Counted from the stretch's first letter, positions 35,451 to 47,977 are shown. The stretch is DNA of 64,000 nucleotides from Climacium dendroides (GCA_950106755.1 CATNNA010000048.1:1-64000), one strand, 5' to 3'. Made by a program: numbers and translations. Notes: generated by a model not told the origin, from the sequence alone.

Positions 35451-35882
35451 TTGTGGGAATCCGGAATTCGGAAACGGATCAATAATACAAGAAGTAGGTG
35501 CGAAGAATAGAAAAAAAATCAAAAAATTTATAGTTAGAGCGTGATTTTTGGACCAGATAGCTTGAATTAGGAAATAAGCGTTTCGGCACAACCCGTAACC
35601 GGAACTTATCCGGATCCGGAATTCGGACTCACCTGGAACACAAGAACCTACCGTATAGGTCTCGTAGCTACGAAAGTAGGATACCGTTAATACAACAAAC
35701 ATGTAGCCGTTGTCCTTAAACCCATAAAGAGACGGTTTAGTATTTAAGCTGTCTTTCTAGGGTTTTCCTCTTCACTTTCCTGTTCTGTGTTCTTGAGACT
35801 GTTTGTGTGAGTAGTTGAGAGAAAGAGTGGTGAGTTAGCGACTGAAGTAGAATTACTTTTCTCTCGTTCTCACTTAGATCTT

Positions 35883-37832
35883 ATGGCATCCGGACCAATA
35901 CGGAAGGTAGCGGTATCTGCCCGGGTTATCTCTCTGGCCATTCCGGATAGCCCAGAACTACACAAGCAGTTAGAGGAGGACTTAACTAAGTTAGGATGTG
36001 TCAGTCTACTACACCGACCATGGAACCTTAAGAGTGAAGAGATGATTCAAGAGCTACTTCACGGTGTTCCGAATCAGTATGAGCTCACTTTGAGAGGGCA
36101 GCCAATTGCGTGGACCGAGGACATCTGGACGGACGTCTATCAGTTCCGGAAGAGTGGGAACAGGTTAGCATTGAGGATGGACCGTTTTGTAGCTGGAAAG
36201 TTCACTGGGTCTGCAAACCCTAAGGACGGATTCGCTATCAGCGAATGCAAGGACGAGAGACATAGGCGGATCCTAGAGTTTCTGATTCCGATCTTGTATC
36301 CGGAAAAGCCAACACAGGTTACCATTACGGTGGCCAATACTATTTTCGGAGCTATGGAGAACCGGGTGGTGCACTAGGGTAGAGTCATAGCCGGAATCGT
36401 GGCTAAGTTAGCAGATCACGTGACCCGAGCAAAGGTGAGTCCAGTTAGCACCTACTTGTTTCATCTGTACCATCAACAGGAACTTTTGAGTGTAGCGGAA
36501 GTAATCTAGTATGACACCGGAAAGGCGATCCTGTCATACGGACTTTCCGGGGAGGAGGCGGAAGATCCGGTCGAGTCTGATCTGGAGGAACTTCCCGAGG
36601 AACGTTTGACCGATCTGAAGACCAAAAAGAGGAAGTCAACCGATCCGGGGTCACGATCCAAGCCACAAGCGATGGAGAGGGGGGAGTCCAGTAGAGGACC
36701 TGAAGTGGAAATGGAATCCGCATTTTTCAATGTGGGGCTCGAGTGGATACGTGAAGCCAAGGTACTCCACGATAGTCTGGCGGATTTGGTGATAGATACC
36801 GCGGAAGTTTTGAAGGTGGAGCCAGATCAAATCGTGGAAGCTGTCAAGCGATTGCCCAAGCTGGAAGATCTGACGAAGAGGGAGGAGCGGATCTAGGAGT
36901 TGGAGGTGGAACAGAACCAACTCCAGGCCCGAGTGAATTGGGCGGAAGGGGAAATGGCAGCTGCAAAAGAAAAAGAGAAAGAAGCTCTTGCTCTGGTCAA
37001 GAATCTATCCGGAGCAATCAACATCAAAGCCAACATCATCACAAAAGCTGCCTTGTTTGACTCGAAGATGATATCGGAAGGCCACATTACCGGAACCAAG
37101 GTAGTAACCATCCTCGTAGACTTCACTGCAAGGATAGAGCGAGTTTTGAAGGAGATCCAGCAGCTATTGGCGGCCATCGACCCAAACCATGCAATGGATT
37201 TCTCCACCTTTCCGGAACTTCCTTTTGTCTCAGGTACCCCAAGGAAACCAGTGGCGGATCGTGCAACCCGGATGGAGGGATTGAGGGGGGTACTTACACC
37301 AACCGAGCCTTCCGCCAGCAAAATGCGGATGACAGAGTTGAATTTGAGGCCAGCTTCGGAACTGGAACCTGAGTCCAGCGTGAAATCGGTTCCGGTACCA
37401 CCGAAATTCTCAACCCCGGAAGTCCCCAAGTCGCAAACAATGCCGAACTTGATGACCGGATCATTCAAGGTTCTGGGACATCAAGTCAGGGGAGACCTCA
37501 TCAACCGGATCGATGGAATGACCAATCCGGCTCGGACTAATCCGAAAGGATTTGTGCACATGCAAGAGACCACGCCGGAAAAAAGAAGCGAACCCGCAAC
37601 ATTGGAGGATACAACGCCAGAGAAGGAGAAGGAAGTTCAAGTCATCGAAGATTTTGAGGAAGAGAGTGCCCACTCCACTTTCGGAACCGAAGACGACAGC
37701 AATCCGTCTCCAGCAACGCGCCATATCCAGACTCGGGCCATAGTAAAAACCACACCAGCAAAGAATACGAAGGGGACGCCTACCAGCCAAGCGGGGAGCC
37801 GTTCGAGGAAAGGACGGAAGCCAAAACATTAG
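35883..37832 (+). pseudogene. Broken repeat-associated protein gene (copy E, reads on plus strand)
   Basis: This copy is easiest to read. ATGGCATCC lies at 35,883 and in-frame TAG at 36,375, 36,507 and 36,894; the terminal TAG is at 37,830. The 43 codons between the first two stops keep the TYLFHLYHQQELL motif, so the frame was once continuous. AAG|GTGAGT near 36,435 resembles a splice donor but lies inside this conserved stretch, so I treat it as coding. Beyond 37,832 the same frame meets only TAG stops (37,899, 38,040, 38,160) until TAA at 38,214. That stretch is F- and S-rich and probably not coding. Promoter-like TATTTAAG lies at 35,741-35,748. Confidence 0.75.
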
Positions 37833-39000
37833 ATTCGTAGGAGAAGAAGTATAGAATCCGGATCGGATTTCCGAGCATGGACCCGGTTTCCGGAATCTTA
37901 GGCGGATAGTCAAGAAATCCGGCAATCTCGGACGGTAGTTAGTAATCTTTCCGGATATCCCGGGGTTTTCAGTGATTGGTTGTCTAGATTTCCAGGTTTC
38001 CTTTTCAGGCTTTTAGGAGTTGACTTTGGGTTTTTGTGTTAGTATTTTAAAGGCAGGCAAGTTAGTTGTCTGTCATTCCATCCTACTCCATTCCGTTTTA
38101 GTGCTTTCACGTATATATTACAATTTTCTTTTCTTAATCTAAGTCAGCCAGGATACCTCTAGCTGCACTTTTGCTTAGACAGGGTCTTTTGGCTGAGTGT
38201 ATGCATGTGTGTGTAACCTTGTACTGGAGAAAGAGAAGGGAGGGAGAGGAGGAATCCGGATCTTGGGCTACGGATCTCTTGGTATGGAGCTGAGTGGGAG
38301 GGATGCGGGCTTAGTAAGGGAGTGTAAGTGTGACGTGCTTTTAAATTGCCGGAACGGCAATCCGGGTAAGAAGGTGGAGGGCCCTGCGAGTCCAGAACCA
38401 AGAGGGTTTTGTGCGGAGATAAGCAACCGCCAAAGGAAAGGAACTCCCGCTACTCCGGAAAGTCTACCAACCTCCCCCTTGGTACATTGTCTTCCCCTTG
38501 AGACTCTATTCCTCTGGGTCTATGAGTTCGGATCCGTCGTTGTAGTAAAGAGAGGTGTGAGAATTTCTTTGTGTGACCTGATTCCGGATCGGCCAATCCG
38601 GAAACTGTGAAAGAATACTCCTCCCTCCTCCTACAGCGGTGTTGTCTTGGGTGTGTTGTTTAGTAGATTTAGAGTATAGAGAAGATAATTGTACAAGTGG
38701 TGAGTCCCCACCCCTTTCTAGATCAAGGGCGGACCCTCTGAGGGTAAAACAGAGGCAACAAAAACCAGTGACGGAAGAGAGACGGAACTAAGATCCGGAG
38801 GCATCCGGATCCGGAACAGAATCCGGAATGTACTAAGTTTCCGGAATAAAGTAGGAAAGTAGGGGGATTAAGTGAGTAGTCCCAATCCGGATGCTTCTAA
38901 TTCAATTGATATCTTACTAGAAGTTCCCTGGAACGATAATTCGTGTCATCTTGCAACCATTTGTCGTTGTAAGGATACTTACGGCTAATTGCGTGTACGA

Positions 39001-39394
39001 CACTAGTGTACCGCGGGTGTAATGATGGTATAATATTGGTGTAATCCGGGTGGAACACAATGAAATGCTAGCGTAACGTCGGTGTAACGCCGGTGTAACC
39101 TGGGTGTAATGTCGGTATAACCCAGGTGTAATGTTGGTGTAACGCTGCTGTAATACTTGCGTGATGTAATGTTGCTGTGGTGTAACACTCGTGTGGTGTA
39201 ACGTTGGTGGTGTAACACTAGTGTAATGCTACTGTCGTGCAACGTTGATGTAACACTAGTGTAATGCTGTTGTGGTGTAACACTCGTGTGGTGTAACGTT
39301 GTTGTAGTGTAACCCTGTTGGTGTAACGCTGGTGGTATAACACCAGTGTAATGCTGCTGTGGTGTAATGCTGGTGTAATCATGTCGGTGTAACA
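39001..39394 (-). repeat. TTACACC minisatellite array 1 (copy E)
   Basis: Reverse complement of 324-717. Confidence 0.9.
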
Positions 39395-40012
39395 CTTGCG
39401 TCTTCTTTATCTTTTACTAAATCCCAAATAAATGGGTCCGTGAACCCCAAGTTGCTTGCTACAGTGAACCCTGCGAGCCCTAAACCCCCTAAACTTTTAG
39501 CATTTGAGGAATTAGAAGGCATGCTTTACACCGTTGGAAAGTTACCCCAATTTGTATCGAGAGATTTCCCAATCTAAAACCCAAAATAGTGCTTGTTCAA
39601 CCCCTTCTACTAACTCTGTACCCCTAAACTGCACCCAAGTCACCCTCAAATAATGTCACGTCGAGAGCTTTCTGGATGCCCTGAACCCCTCCTAATCTCC
39701 CCTTTTTATTGTTTTCATCCAGAGATCGTAGGATGACTGCCCAATACCGTATACCCTCTTCCTATCTGGAGATTTCCCGGTGGTAGTGCCTAAGTTTGAA
39801 GGATTCCATTCAGTCGGGCGATCATGAGAATGAGGGCACCACAATGACAATATTCACCCTGACCCCTCCCGGGTTCTTGTGTTTCAGTTGGAGAGATCTC
39901 CCAAAGACCTGAATTGCTTTCTCCATGAAGAAGTTGCATAGTGTATCGTGACTTTGTACGATTTTGATCAAGCGACCTCTCGATGGACAGACCATACGTG
40001 TACGCCTTGAGG

Positions 40013-40140
40013 CCGGGTCACACGGGTGTAACCCCGGATTACACTCAAGAAATCTCAGGTTACACTAGTATAAATCTCGGGTTACACTAGTGTACTCCTA
40101 GGTCACACTGGTGTAACTCGGGTCACACGGGTGTAACCCG
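40013..40140. repeat. Palindromic TTACAC/GTGTAA cluster (copy F)
   Basis: Reverse complement of 10,094-10,221. Confidence 0.85.
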
Positions 40141-40158
40141 TTTAGAAAAGAAGCCTGA

Positions 40159-40617
40159 ACCCCCCGAAAAGGCCGAAACATGAAGACTTGAAGACTCCAG
40201 TAGCTCTAACTTTTCACAAGTAGAGAATTCGAGCTTGAAACTTAGACCACTGGAAAGAAGAGAAGAAATCGGTCCAGACCCAGTTCGAAATTTCTGGAAT
40301 CGGGCCAAAATGGGCAAAGATATGCATTGCTGAAGTCGCCCCAAAACCCCAAACCGGCAACCTTCAAGCCAAGACCGGCCCTAACTTCCAATCCACTTCA
40401 AATTGGAGCATGAGACTAGTCTCATTGGAAAGAGGAGCCAAAATCAGTTGAGAAGCAATCCAAACTCGCTCACATTGAGCAAGAACTCATGCAGATTTTT
40501 GTCGCCGAAGTGGTTGTAGGCGGCAGCAACTGTGGGTTTCAAACGCCCATATCTTTTGATCCACAATGAATTTGAAGGCGAGATTGGTGCCGTTGGAAAG
40601 AGGGCAAAAAATCAGTC
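40159..40617 (-). repeat. Diverged repeats of about 170 bp (copy F)
   Basis: Reverse complement of 9,617-10,075. Confidence 0.7.
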
Positions 40618-40753
40618 AAGATGGTGCAATAATCCCGCGGATATCTTCAACTTCACCCAAATTTACACGGGGGCGATACACCCTGTCAGAAATGGTGTAA
40701 AACGGTGTAACGATTTACACCATATCCGCCGCATATTGGCACCTGCTTACTAT

Positions 40754-41292
40754 AGAAATTTGTGATATTTGATTATTTGGTTCACTCAATTACAGCCCAC
40801 CTAACATACATTCATTTATAAATTAAAAAATAACATGAATTTCAAAATTATTCTCATGAATTCCTCAAAATTAGAAAATTAATAACTTGTGGGAACACTT
40901 CATTCTATACACATAAGTAGAAATTTGTGATATTTTCTTATTTGGTTCACTAAATTACAACCTTCTTAACTTACATTCATTTAAAAATCTTAAATATAAC
41001 ATGAATTTCAAAATTATTCTCATGAATTCCACAAGTCTAATGAATTTGGAACTTATGAGTACACTTATTTTTAAACCCTTACGTACAAATTTGTAACATA
41101 TTCTTATTTTGGTTCTTCAAACTACAACCCACTTAAAATATAGTCATTTATAATTTCAAAAAAAACTTTGAGTTCAATAATAGTGTCATGAATTCCATAA
41201 ACCTAAAGAATATGGGTCTTATGTTGGGACTTGATTGCAAACATTTACGTATAAATTTGTAATATTATCTAACTTGGTCCTTTAAACTACAA
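40754..41292 (-). repeat. AT-rich repeats of about 165 bp (copy F)
   Basis: Reverse complement of 8,942-9,480. Confidence 0.85.
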
Positions 41293-41307
41293 CACATTCG
41301 TAATACA

Positions 41308-42673
41308 CTTGTTTTGACCTCACAAAATTATAATTTTTAGCATCAAATTAATGCACCACCTTGTAAATGCCCTCGAGCACTTTCCGAAAATACCTAACGC
41401 TCTCCAATCAAACGCCAAATGTAGTGGCAAATGATGGATGAAGTTTGGATTTCATAACTTCATCCATCCATAACTTGTGCATGGAGCATGCAATCAAAGA
41501 GTGCCACGTCATTCTGGAATCCCCTCGACAAGACCTACGTGACGATGCCCTTGGATTTCAATCGCCCTTCTCCATGCAAAAGTGCATTTGAACCCCCTCT
41601 CGTTTTGACCCCCGTAACTTTCTATTTTTGGATTGAGGTAAAAGCTTCACCTTGTAGATGCCCTTGAGCACTTTCCAAAAATACCTTGCACCCCCCAATC
41701 GGACACCAAATGTAGTGCCAAATGAAGGATGAAATTTGGATTTTTAAACTTCATCCGTCCATAACTTGTACATGGAGCGTCCAATCGAAGAGTGCCACGT
41801 CATTCTAGAATCCCCTCGACAAGACCTACGTGGCCATGCCCTTGGATTTTAATCGCCCTTTTCTATGCAAAAGTGCATTTGAACCCCCTCTCGTTTTGAC
41901 CCTTGTAACTTTCTATTTTTGGATTGAGATAAAAGCTTCACCTTGTAGATGCCCTTGAGCAACTTCCAAAAATACCTTGCACCTCCCAATCGGACATCAA
42001 ATGTAGCGGCAGATGATGGATGAAGTTTGGATTTCCAAACTTCATCCATCCATAACTTGTACATGGAGCGTCCAATCAAAAAGTGCCACATCATTCTGGA
42101 ATCCCCTCGACAAGACCTACGTGACGATGCCCTTGGATTTCAATCGCCCTTCTCCATGCAAAAGTGCATTTGAACCCCCTCTCGTTTTGACCCCCGTAAC
42201 TTTCTATTTTTGGATTGAGGTAAAAGCTTCACCTTGTAGATGCCCTTGAGCACTTTCCAAAAATACCTTGCACTCCCCAATTGGACGCCAAACGTAGTGC
42301 TAAATGATGGATGAAGTTTGAATTTTTAAACTTCATCCATCCATAACTTGTACATGGAGCGTCCAATCGAAGAGTGCCACGTCATTCTGGTATCCCCTCG
42401 ACAAGACCTACGTGACGATGCCCTTGGATTTTAATTGCCCTTCTCCATGCAAAAGTGCATTTGAACCCCCTCTCGTTTTGACCCTCGTAACTTTCTATTT
42501 TTGGATTGAGATAAAAGCTTCACCTTGTAGATGCCCTTGAGCAATTTCCAAAAATACCTTGCACCCCCCAATCGAACATCAAATGTAGCGGCAAATGACG
42601 GATGAAGTTTGGATTTTTAAACTTCATCCGTCCATAACTTGTACATGGAGCGTCCAATCAAAAAGTGCCACGT
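41308..42673 (-). repeat. 291-bp subrepeat array (copy F)
   Basis: Reverse complement of 7,561-8,926. Confidence 0.95.
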
Positions 42674-43058
42674 CATGTTGTCACCCCTACATAAAACCCT
42701 ATCCATTCATCAAATCAAAAATGAAATAAAATGCCTTTCATGAAGCTCTTATATGCACCCTATTCCTTAAGGAACCTAAAAATCAAAGTTACTATTTTTA
42801 GAAGTAAAAGATATTTTTGGGTAGCTCTTATGAAGCCCAACCCGAAAATATAATTCTCTTCAAAAAATTCTTCAAATTGTGTGTGCAAGAGAAAAGTCAA
42901 ACTTGTCGACCCTAAAGTCAAAGTTGCTATATCTCACAAATGGAGAAAAAATTAGGGTTCCTTTTTGCATTTTTGAATTCACAAGGGTTGCTAATGGAGG
43001 GGTTGGTGCAAAAAAAAAAACCCAAAAAATGGCCATACCCCTAGGGACACTCTTGTAA

Positions 43059-43160
43059 CCCTAAACCCTAAACCCTAAACCCTAAACCCTAACCCTAAAC
43101 CCTAAACCCAAACCCTAAACCCTAAACCCTAAACCCTAACCCTAAACCCTAAACCCTAAA
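43059..43160 (-). repeat. Telomere-type tract 2 (copy F)
   Basis: CCCTAAA on plus with the mirrored variant order. Confidence 0.97.
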
Positions 43161-43451
43161 CTTTTGAAACGCTTATAACTCCTAACCCTTAAACTTTTTT
43201 CAAACATCCAACACCACCATTGCATTCACAATACCGTTAAATAAGGGGGTAGGTCAACTCAAAACTCAAAAATACCCTAAACTAAGCAAAGTCAACTCAC
43301 CCTCGAAAAGTCAAAGTTGCTATATCTCACAAACGGTGAAACTATTAGGGCTTTTTATTTCTCCATTGGAAGCGCAAGAATTGATAATGGGGGGGTAGCC
43401 CAAATCCTAGCCCAAGAAAAACATGCCATTTTTTTGGGAACACCCTTGTAA

Positions 43452-43500
43452 CCCTAAACCCTAAACCCTAAACCCTAAACCCTAAACCCTAAACCCTAAA
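43452..43500 (-). repeat. Telomere-type tract 1 (copy F)
   Basis: Seven perfect CCCTAAA. It falls inside the segment 43,418-47,008 that appears to duplicate the end of copy C. Confidence 0.97.
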
Positions 43501-44572
43501 AAATAGTAATTACCCCCTAAATGCTTGAGGTACCAAAATATTAAATATGGTGTTTGCAAAACTTAGAAGTTCAGTAAAACCTAACTATTTTTCATCATTT
43601 TAGTGAGGTAATAATTTTAGGAAATTCTTTTTGAAGTCTACTTTTGGCTCCAGAAGTCCGATCTTGCAATTAAAGGACAATGATTTTTCTGAAAGAGATA
43701 TTATGCAAGGGTACCTTGTGCAATCTTGACTTTTCTTTTGTGTTAAGAGCTTTTGGAAATGAGCCTCAAATACAGTAGATCTTGGAGGAAAATTCATATT
43801 GGAAATTCATATTAAAGAATTATAGAGTAAATTTTGCAAAGCTGTAAATTAATTGGGGTAGTGCAAGTTTGGCCCATTAACCTCATATTCTTTGGGTCCC
43901 CAACATTTTAGATTTGCCTTGCCAAAAAGGCTTCAACTTTTTTTTGTGATTTTAATAGCATCATTGTCAAATGTTATAATCTTTCACTCTACAAGTGATA
44001 TTCTTGTGCTTTCTTTTCCTATGCAATCTTTAACAAGTCTAGTTTGAATTTGTATGGTTACAATTCCAAAAAAATTGATACATCTTACCAAAATGTGGGC
44101 TCTTTGTTCAATTTAGAGCAAATTAAAGGAAGTTTAAATTTGAAAATAAGGCTTCGGCATATAGGGGTTACAACATCCTATGGTTATTTGGATGATTGAA
44201 TTTGTTTGAACCATCAACCATTGTTTTCTTGGGCCAATTGAAGGCCCAAATGCCTAAAAAAAAATGGACTGCACCAAATCTATAGGTTAAATTTAAAGAA
44301 AAATTGGATGATAATGCCAAATTGCTCGAATTTGAAAGAAAAAAAATTGGATGAAATTGCGCACATCAAATGTAACTCATCTAAATATGTGGATGAAAAG
44401 ATAATTCTATCCAAAATATAAATGAATACTAAAAAATTTAGTAACATTATTTTGTCATATATTGCCACTTTAGCAATTCTCCAAAATTTGGAAAAAAACC
44501 CATGGTTTCATCCCTACACGGAAGTTTACCCCATTTTCCACCAGATGCCCCGATTGGACAACCCCTCACCGA

Positions 44573-44781
44573 CCCGTCTACCCCGTCCGCCTCCCCGTCC
44601 GCCCTCCCCGTCTGCCCTCCCGTCCAGCTCCCCGTTCGCCCTCCCGTCCAGCTCCCCGTCCGCCCTCCCCATCCGCCCTCCCATCCAGCTCCCCGTCCGC
44701 CTTCCCTGTCCACCCTCCCGTCCAGCTCCCCGTCCGCCCTCCTGTCCGCCTCCCGTCTGCCTCCCCGTTCGCCCCGTCCGT
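44573..44781 (-). repeat. G-rich minisatellite (copy F)
   Basis: C-rich on plus; same word order reversed. Confidence 0.9.
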
Positions 44782-44977
44782 TGGACTGTCAGAACGTCCT
44801 ATGTCGGCGGACATTCGGGAACCGCCGGACGTAGACACTGGACGTCCGTCTGGACGTCCATGTAACCCTGCCTCTAAACAACAGAGTGAGCAATCGCTAT
44901 GTTGCAAGGAGACCCAGTTATCTGTTGACAGTGCACTACGCCGTGAAGTTTTTGCCCTTTAGCTTGCCTTGCAAATC

Positions 44978-45623
44978 ATAGACCCCTTTCGGGAGATCTC
45001 ACGATATTGGCCCTTACCCAAAGAAGGTGTAGCGGTATGTCGGTGCATCCCTTCTTTGTGTTTCCTTCATGTTTTGGTAGAACCCAAAAGACTAAGGCCT
45101 CAACCCCCCCAAAATGTTAGCTGCCACTAAACCCCAAATACCTAAACCGCCTAATCTTCACTGATTTCACCATTGGAAAGATGAGGTGAAATCACACGAT
45201 TGGGAGATATCCTAGTGACCCTTTTTCTCGGGAGATCCTACGATGACCTTTGTTACTGTGTTAGGATCATTGTAATCAAGTGATCCCTAGATGACGGGAC
45301 TGTGCTTGTAACTACTCCTTTTGGAGAGATCAAACAGTGAACTCTATCACTGTGCTTCTTATTGATCTTTTTTTTTTGTTTCTTTCAGGAGATCTCATGG
45401 TGTAGTTTCTGAACCCGAAGAAGGTATAGCGGTATGTCGGTGCTTCCTTTTTTTGGTTTCTTTCGGGAGATCTCACGGTGTAGGCTCTAAACCTGAAGAA
45501 GGTGTACTAGCGGTATGTTGGTGCTTCTTTTCTCCGTGTTTCCTTCATGTTTTACTAAAACCTAAAGAAATGAGGCCTAAACCCCGAGTTGTTGGCTATC
45601 CCTAAACCCCTGTGCCTAAACCG
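44978..45623. repeat. Diverged internal duplications (copy F)
   Basis: Reverse complement of 4,611-5,256, except for A at 45,598, the same variant as 25,668 in copy C. Confidence 0.7.
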
Positions 45624-45966
45624 ACGGTGTGACCTGGATGTAATGCCGGTGTGACTTCGGTGTAATGCCGGTGTAACCCAGGTGTAATGTCGGTGTAACC
45701 CAAGTGTAATGCCGGTGTAACCCAGGTGTAATGCCGGTGTAACCCAGGTGTAATGCCGGTATAACCCAGGTGTAATGTCGGTGTAACCCAGGTGTAATGC
45801 CGGTATAACCCAGGTGTAATGTCGGTGTAACCCAGATGTAACCCAATGAAATGCTAGTGTAACCTGGGTGTAATGTCAGTGTAATGCTGGTGTAACGCCG
45901 ATGTAACTCGGGTGTAATGCTGGTGTAATACCGGTGTAACTCAGGTGTAATACAATGAAATGCTAG
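45624..45966 (-). repeat. TTACACC minisatellite array 2 (copy F)
   Basis: Reverse complement of 4,268-4,610. Confidence 0.92.
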
Positions 45967-46398
45967 TTGTGGGAATCCGGAATTCGGAAACGGATCAATA
46001 ATACAAGAAGTAGGTGCGAAGAATAGAAAAAAAATCAAAAAATTTATAGTTAGAGCGTGATTTTTGGACCAGATAGCTTGAATTAGGAAATAAGCGTTTC
46101 GGCACAACCCGTAACCGGAACTTATCCGGATCCGGAATTCGGACTCACCTGGAACACAAGAACCTACCGTATAGGTCTCGTAGCTACGAAAGTAGGATAC
46201 CGTTAATACAACAAACATGTAGCCGTTGTCCTTAAACCCATAAAGAGACGGTTTAGTATTTAAGCTGTCTTTCTAGGGTTTTCCTCTTCACTTTCCTGTT
46301 CTGTGTTCTTGAGACTGTTTGTGTGAGTAGTTGAGAGAAAGAGTGGTGAGTTAGCGACTGAAGTAGAATTACTTTTCTCTCGTTCTCACTTAGATCTT

Positions 46399-47008
46399 AT
46401 GGCATCCGGACCAATACGGAAGGTAGCGGTATCTGCCCGGGTTATCTCTCTGGCCATTCCGGATAGCCCAGAACTACACAAGCAGTTAGAGGAGGACTTA
46501 ACTAAGTTAGGATGTGTCAGTCTACTACACCGACCATGGAACCTTAAGAGTGAAGAGATGATTCAAGAGCTACTTCACGGTGTTCCGAATCAGTATGAGC
46601 TCACTTTGAGAGGGCAGCCAATTGCGTGGACCGAGGACATCTGGACGGACGTCTATCAGTTCCGGAAGAGTGGGAACAGGTTAGCATTGAGGATGGACCG
46701 TTTTGTAGCTGGAAAGTTCACTGGGTCTGCAAACCCTAAGGACGGATTCGCTATCAGCGAATGCAAGGACGAGAGACATAGGCGGATCCTAGAGTTTCTG
46801 ATTCCGATCTTGTATCCGGAAAAGCCAACACAGGTTACCATTACGGTGGCCAATACTATTTTCGGAGCTATGGAGAACCGGGTGGTGCACTAGGGTAGAG
46901 TCATAGCCGGAATCGTGGCTAAGTTAGCAGATCACGTGACCCGAGCAAAGGTGAGTCCAGTTAGCACCTACTTGTTTCATCTGTACCATCAACAGGAACT
47001 TTTGAGTG
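46399..47008 (+). pseudogene. Broken repeat-associated protein gene, truncated at inversion junction 2 (copy F)
   Basis: It keeps the leader, ATG at 46,399 and the first premature TAG at 46,891-46,893. It is cut after about codon 203, at AACTTTTGAGTG, where the telomere-like filler begins. The acidic, coiled-coil and basic parts of the frame are missing. Confidence 0.8.
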
Positions 47009-47049
47009 GGTTTATGGGTTTTTAGGGTTTAGGGTTTATGGGTTTTTAG
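47008..47049. other. Inversion junction 2: telomere-like filler with an 18-bp repeat
   Basis: Between the end of inverted copy F (47,008) and the start of forward copy G (47,043) lie 34 bp absent from both flanks. They consist of GGGTTTA, TGGGTTTTTA and TTTAGGG-like words. GGGTTTATGGGTTTTTAG occurs at 47,008-47,025 and again at 47,032-47,049, a 24-bp period. Nothing identical was noticed elsewhere in the unit; the nearest match is TTTATGGGTTTAAGG near unit 3993. Either telomere-type addition at a break or templated joining would explain it. Confidence 0.9.
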
Positions 47050-47977
47050 TATTCATTTATATTTTGGATAGAATTATCTTTTCATCCACATATTTAGATG
47101 AGTTACATTTGATGTGCGCAATTTCATCCAATTTTTTTTCTTTCAAATTCGAGCAATTTGGCATTATCATCCAATTTTTCTTTAAATTTAACCTATAGAT
47201 TTGGTGCAGTCCATTTTTTTTTAGGCATTTGGGCCTTCAATTGGCCCAAGAAAACAATGGTTGATGGTTCAAACAAATTCAATCATCCAAATAACCATAG
47301 GATGTTGTAACCCCTATATGCCGAAGCCTTATTTTCAAATTTAAACTTCCTTTAATTTGCTCTAAATTGAACAAAGAGCCCACATTTTGGTAAGATGTAT
47401 CAATTTTTTTGGAATTGTAACCATACAAATTCAAACTAGACTTGTTAAAGATTGCATAGGAAAAGAAAGCACAAGAATATCACTTGTAGAGTGAAAGATT
47501 ATAACATTTGACAATGATGCTATTAAAATCACAAAAAAAAGTTGAAGCCTTTTTGGCAAGGCAAATCTAAAATGTTGGGGACCCAAAGAATATGAGGTTA
47601 ATGGGCCAAACTTGCACTACCCCAATTAATTTACAGCTTTGCAAAATTTACTCTATAATTCTTTAATATGAATTTCCAATATGAATTTTCCTCCAAGATC
47701 TACTGTATTTGAGGCTCATTTCCAAAAGCTCTTAACACAAAAGAAAAGTCAAGATTGCACAAGGTACCCTTGCATAATATCTCTTTCAGAAAAATCATTG
47801 TCCTTTAATTGCAAGATCGGACTTCTGGAGCCAAAAGTAGACTTCAAAAAGAATTTCCTAAAATTATTACCTCACTAAAATGATGAAAAATAGTTAGGTT
47901 TTACTGAACTTCTAAGTTTTGCAAACACCATATTTAATATTTTGGTACCTCAAGCATTTAGGGGGTAATTACTATTT

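Larger units (their letters stand above)
29202..39717 (-). repeat. Macrosatellite unit copy E, inverted (full)
   Basis: Complete reversed unit; window position plus unit position equals 39,718. The gene-like frame therefore reads on the plus strand here (35,883-37,832). The base at unit 4636 (35,082) is the common form, unlike copies C and F. Confidence 0.98.
39718..47008 (-). repeat. Macrosatellite unit copy F, inverted (unit positions 10516 to 3226)
   Basis: Reversed unit; window position plus unit position equals 50,234. It is cut at 47,008 inside the broken gene. It shares the rare base at unit 4636 (A on the plus strand at 45,598) with copy C only. Confidence 0.97.

Noticed and set aside
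36434..36480. A possible mini-intron (AAG|GTGAGT donor and a pyrimidine-rich CAACAG acceptor)
   Set aside because: Only about 45 bp, an exact number of codons, and it encodes the TYLFHLYHQQ motif that fits the rest of the protein. It would not remove any of the three stops.
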